This document shows, in pieces, positions 62,120 through 64,000 of a DNA stretch of 64,000 bases (the first letter of the stretch is position 1; each line of letters opens with the position of its first letter). This stretch comes from Antedon mediterranea (Eukaryota > Echinodermata > Crinoidea > Comatulida > Antedonidae). The position numbers were made by a program, and so were the translations under genes. The DNA lies in contig NC_092675.1 in the NCBI RefSeq assembly GCF_964355755.1, positions 5,242,312-5,306,311 of the forward strand, given 5' to 3'. The notes beneath the pieces were generated by a model. The model did no database searches. It worked only from the letters and a program-made list of their open reading frames with translations, and had not been told where the DNA came from.

Positions 62120-63042
62120 AGAAAAAAATAGTATGTACGCGGGAGTATTTTTATCAAAAACATATGAACTTTTTAGTTCAATATGATTTTAAATTCGTTA
62201 AAATACGTTAACAATCGAAATACTGATATAAAAGCATGCTCAAGAGCTCAATTTTAAGCTTAATTTAAGATCGTTTTTAAATTTCAATTGATATAATGCT
62301 CTATTATTAGCTCTTATATACTCAACAACTACAATATTTGATAATGAGTTTGATGGTTGATATAGTTCGCCGTTTGAAGCAATGTAGGCCTAAAAGGCGT
62401 TGGAGTAGCATATTTTAAAGTAAATGTATTTATTAATTTTCTAATTCAAACTCAAACACGTACTTACGAATATCGACAGCCAGCATGTGTGTTTATTCGA
62501 ATAATACATTATTTATTGGAAACTGTTTTGCACTGTAAAACACTGTATATTTGTTTAGATCGCGAATTGTTGAGAAATGCAAACTAAGAAATGTATTCTT
62601 AACGCTCCTCTCGATTGGTATCGGAAACACCCTGGAGACATGGGCTGGGATAAGTGCGTTATATTGAATTATAATGTATTCAGACTTATAGATAATTGTG
62701 TTCATGTTCAACCTGTTAGTGGCGGTTTCATCGCTGTTGGTTGTGAACTGAATAAAATAAAATAAATAAAATGTATATAGTTGTAAATAAAATACAAATA
62801 TAATTCTGTACTTGTAATTAGGTGTGATATTATTGAATATGAATTTAAATAAATAAAATTATCATATTCTTATTCTCAGTTTTTTGTGATTTGTATCATA
62901 TTGCATCAACATAATTATTGCAATAATTTTGAAAGGAAGAGAATTACCACGAGACTGTGTCCATGACGTTGAGTTCTGACGAAATGAACTTACCATTTTA
63001 AAGCTACATTATTGTTATTATTACAAAACGATGTATATTCAG
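62120..63042 (+). other. admp 3' region, no further gene
   Basis: A likely admp 3'UTR ends near AATAAA at 62751 (a second is at about 62849). No other gene is recognised. Confidence 0.4.
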
Positions 63043-63262
63043 AAGTGGAGTTGTGGCTTGGTGGTTATGATGCTTTGCTACCACTCCAAGGGTCCTGGGT
63101 TCAAGTCCCGTCACATGTCAGCATTTTTTCTAAGGACCAAATTACTCCACTCCCAAAGACTTGTAATAAGACTTTGTTTATGTAGAGCATCTTGAGAACC
63201 TCTGAGGGTCCCTAATGATCAGCAATAGCTGCATGGATCACCCTCATTAAATATAGAAAAAG
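63043..63262 (+). mobile_element. SINE family B, complete copy
   Basis: The head 'GTGGAGTTGTGGCTTGGTGG' plus 'TTATGATGC' is A-box-like, and 'GTCCTGGGTTCAAGTCCC' holds the B box. The body ends with 'GAGGGTCCCTAATGATCAGC' and 'CATGGATCACCCTC', followed by 'ATTAAATATAG'. Head and body fragments occur separately on the minus strand at 24417-24492 and 29702-29750. Confidence 0.75.
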
Positions 63263-63356
63263 AGTACCGCATTCACAGCTAATATGGTATAGTATTAAAT
63301 TCTGGAAATTATCAGGTGAAACAGAGAAATAAAAAGGGGGCGCCTTGCTACTTATT

Positions 63357-63510
63357 TGGTTCCCACTTGAACGCAACACGTTGACTTAAGGCGCAACTTA
63401 AGTGAGTTGACCAATCAAAAACGATAGGTCGGGTGATCCACCGCGTCGTGATTGGTTAAATTAGTTTCGGTGCACTTACGGTCTTGCGTCCATTAACCCT
63501 TGCGTTAAAT
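63357..63510. repeat. Foldback MITE family 2, one-ended copy
   Basis: It begins TGGTTCCCACTTGAACGCAA, like the element at 6760-6933, and continues through a 'GACCAATCA...TGATTGGTTAA' inner inverted pair. The second terminus is degraded or missing; the right edge is uncertain. Confidence 0.55.
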
Positions 63511-63529
63511 GTGCGAGTTTGCGACTCAC

Positions 63530-63852
63530 GTGTATTGATTGATTGAAATTTATATTTATACTGGGTAACCTCTTCAGTCAAAGATTGGTCTCCCAGAGGG
63601 CCCAGTTGGTGATCAGTGGCTGTGATGTACTAATACACCGGGGTAACCCCTACTCGTCTCGAAAGATGTACTAGGTTCTTTAAAGTGCACAAGAGCTAGA
63701 TGTGTACACTGGACCTACGGTTTATAGTCCTTATCCGAGAAGACTCGTTTTACCACCAGAACCATGGAGTGAGTGAGCCTCGAACCCCTGCTGATGTTAT
63801 GGCTACGTAATTACGGTTCCACTGTCTTAACCGCTCGGCCACTCACTCACTT
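63530..63852 (-). mobile_element. SINE family C, inverted copy
   Basis: Read on the minus strand, this copy has the tRNA-Ser/Leu-like head 'GTGAGTGGCCGAGCGGTTAA', then 'GCAGGGGTTCGAGGCTCACT', and the body of the plus-strand copy at 3865-4190. It ends in an AATCAATCAATA tail. The two copies are clearly homologous over their full length. Confidence 0.85.
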
Positions 63853-64000
63853 AATTGCATTGCTTTGAACAGAAACACGGTCCATCTAAGGTGGAAACAC
63901 TAATAGTCCAACAATGATAAGTATTACACTAGTCTATGTTAAACAGATGTTCCACTTTTGTTCTGTCTATCATCCATTTCATTCATGTTCACCCATGGAG

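Overview
The window is about 64 kb of AT-rich animal DNA with intron-split genes, short tRNA-derived SINEs, foldback MITEs and Helitron-like elements. The palindrome TAGGCCTA occurs far more often than chance. This repeat style, the gene set and the AT-richness suggest a marine invertebrate deuterostome (an echinoderm such as a crinoid or sea cucumber, or a hemichordate). The species cannot be fixed from the sequence alone.

Four protein genes can be reconstructed with consistent splice sites and reading phases. (1) lamtor3, minus strand, 14632 to 10096: six coding exons, 127 aa, the MP1 subunit of the lysosomal Ragulator complex. (2) A RUFY-family gene, plus strand, 15124 to 34196: RUN domain, coiled coil and C-terminal FYVE finger. 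It has two alternative first coding exons (15124-15286 and 17646-17790) that both end in phase 1 and fit the same second exon. lamtor3 and rufy are head to head with about 490 bp between their start codons. (3) pinhead (pnhd), plus strand, 41371 to 51983: eight exons, 338 aa, a secreted proprotein with three consecutive cystine-knot-like modules. (4) admp, plus strand, 58366 to 62119: four exons, 422 aa, a BMP-type TGF-beta ligand with an RSQR processing site and a seven-cysteine mature domain.

The most important observation is that pinhead and admp lie in tandem on the same strand, 6.4 kb apart. In the ascidian Ciona this pair has been described as an antagonist and its BMP ligand whose tandem arrangement matters for their mutually exclusive transcription.

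The rest is mobile and tandem-repeat DNA. 0-10 kb: a 5'-truncated L1/Tx1-type LINE with target-site duplications, a Ser/Leu-tRNA-like SINE, a foldback MITE and a 91-93 bp minisatellite. 10-14.6 kb: lamtor3 introns with a Helitron-like element and two foldback elements. 15-34 kb: RUFY introns with a PIF/Harbinger MITE, a 47-48 bp minisatellite, a triplicated splice acceptor and two tandem 1.5-kb Helitron-like elements. 34-41 kb: intergenic, with a 1005-bp Harbinger element carrying a decayed Myb/SANT-like gene. 44-49 kb: pinhead intron 3 with a 26-bp minisatellite and a second, nearly identical copy of the LINE 3' end. 62-64 kb: two SINEs and a MITE fragment. One dispersed foldback MITE family recurs at least six times.
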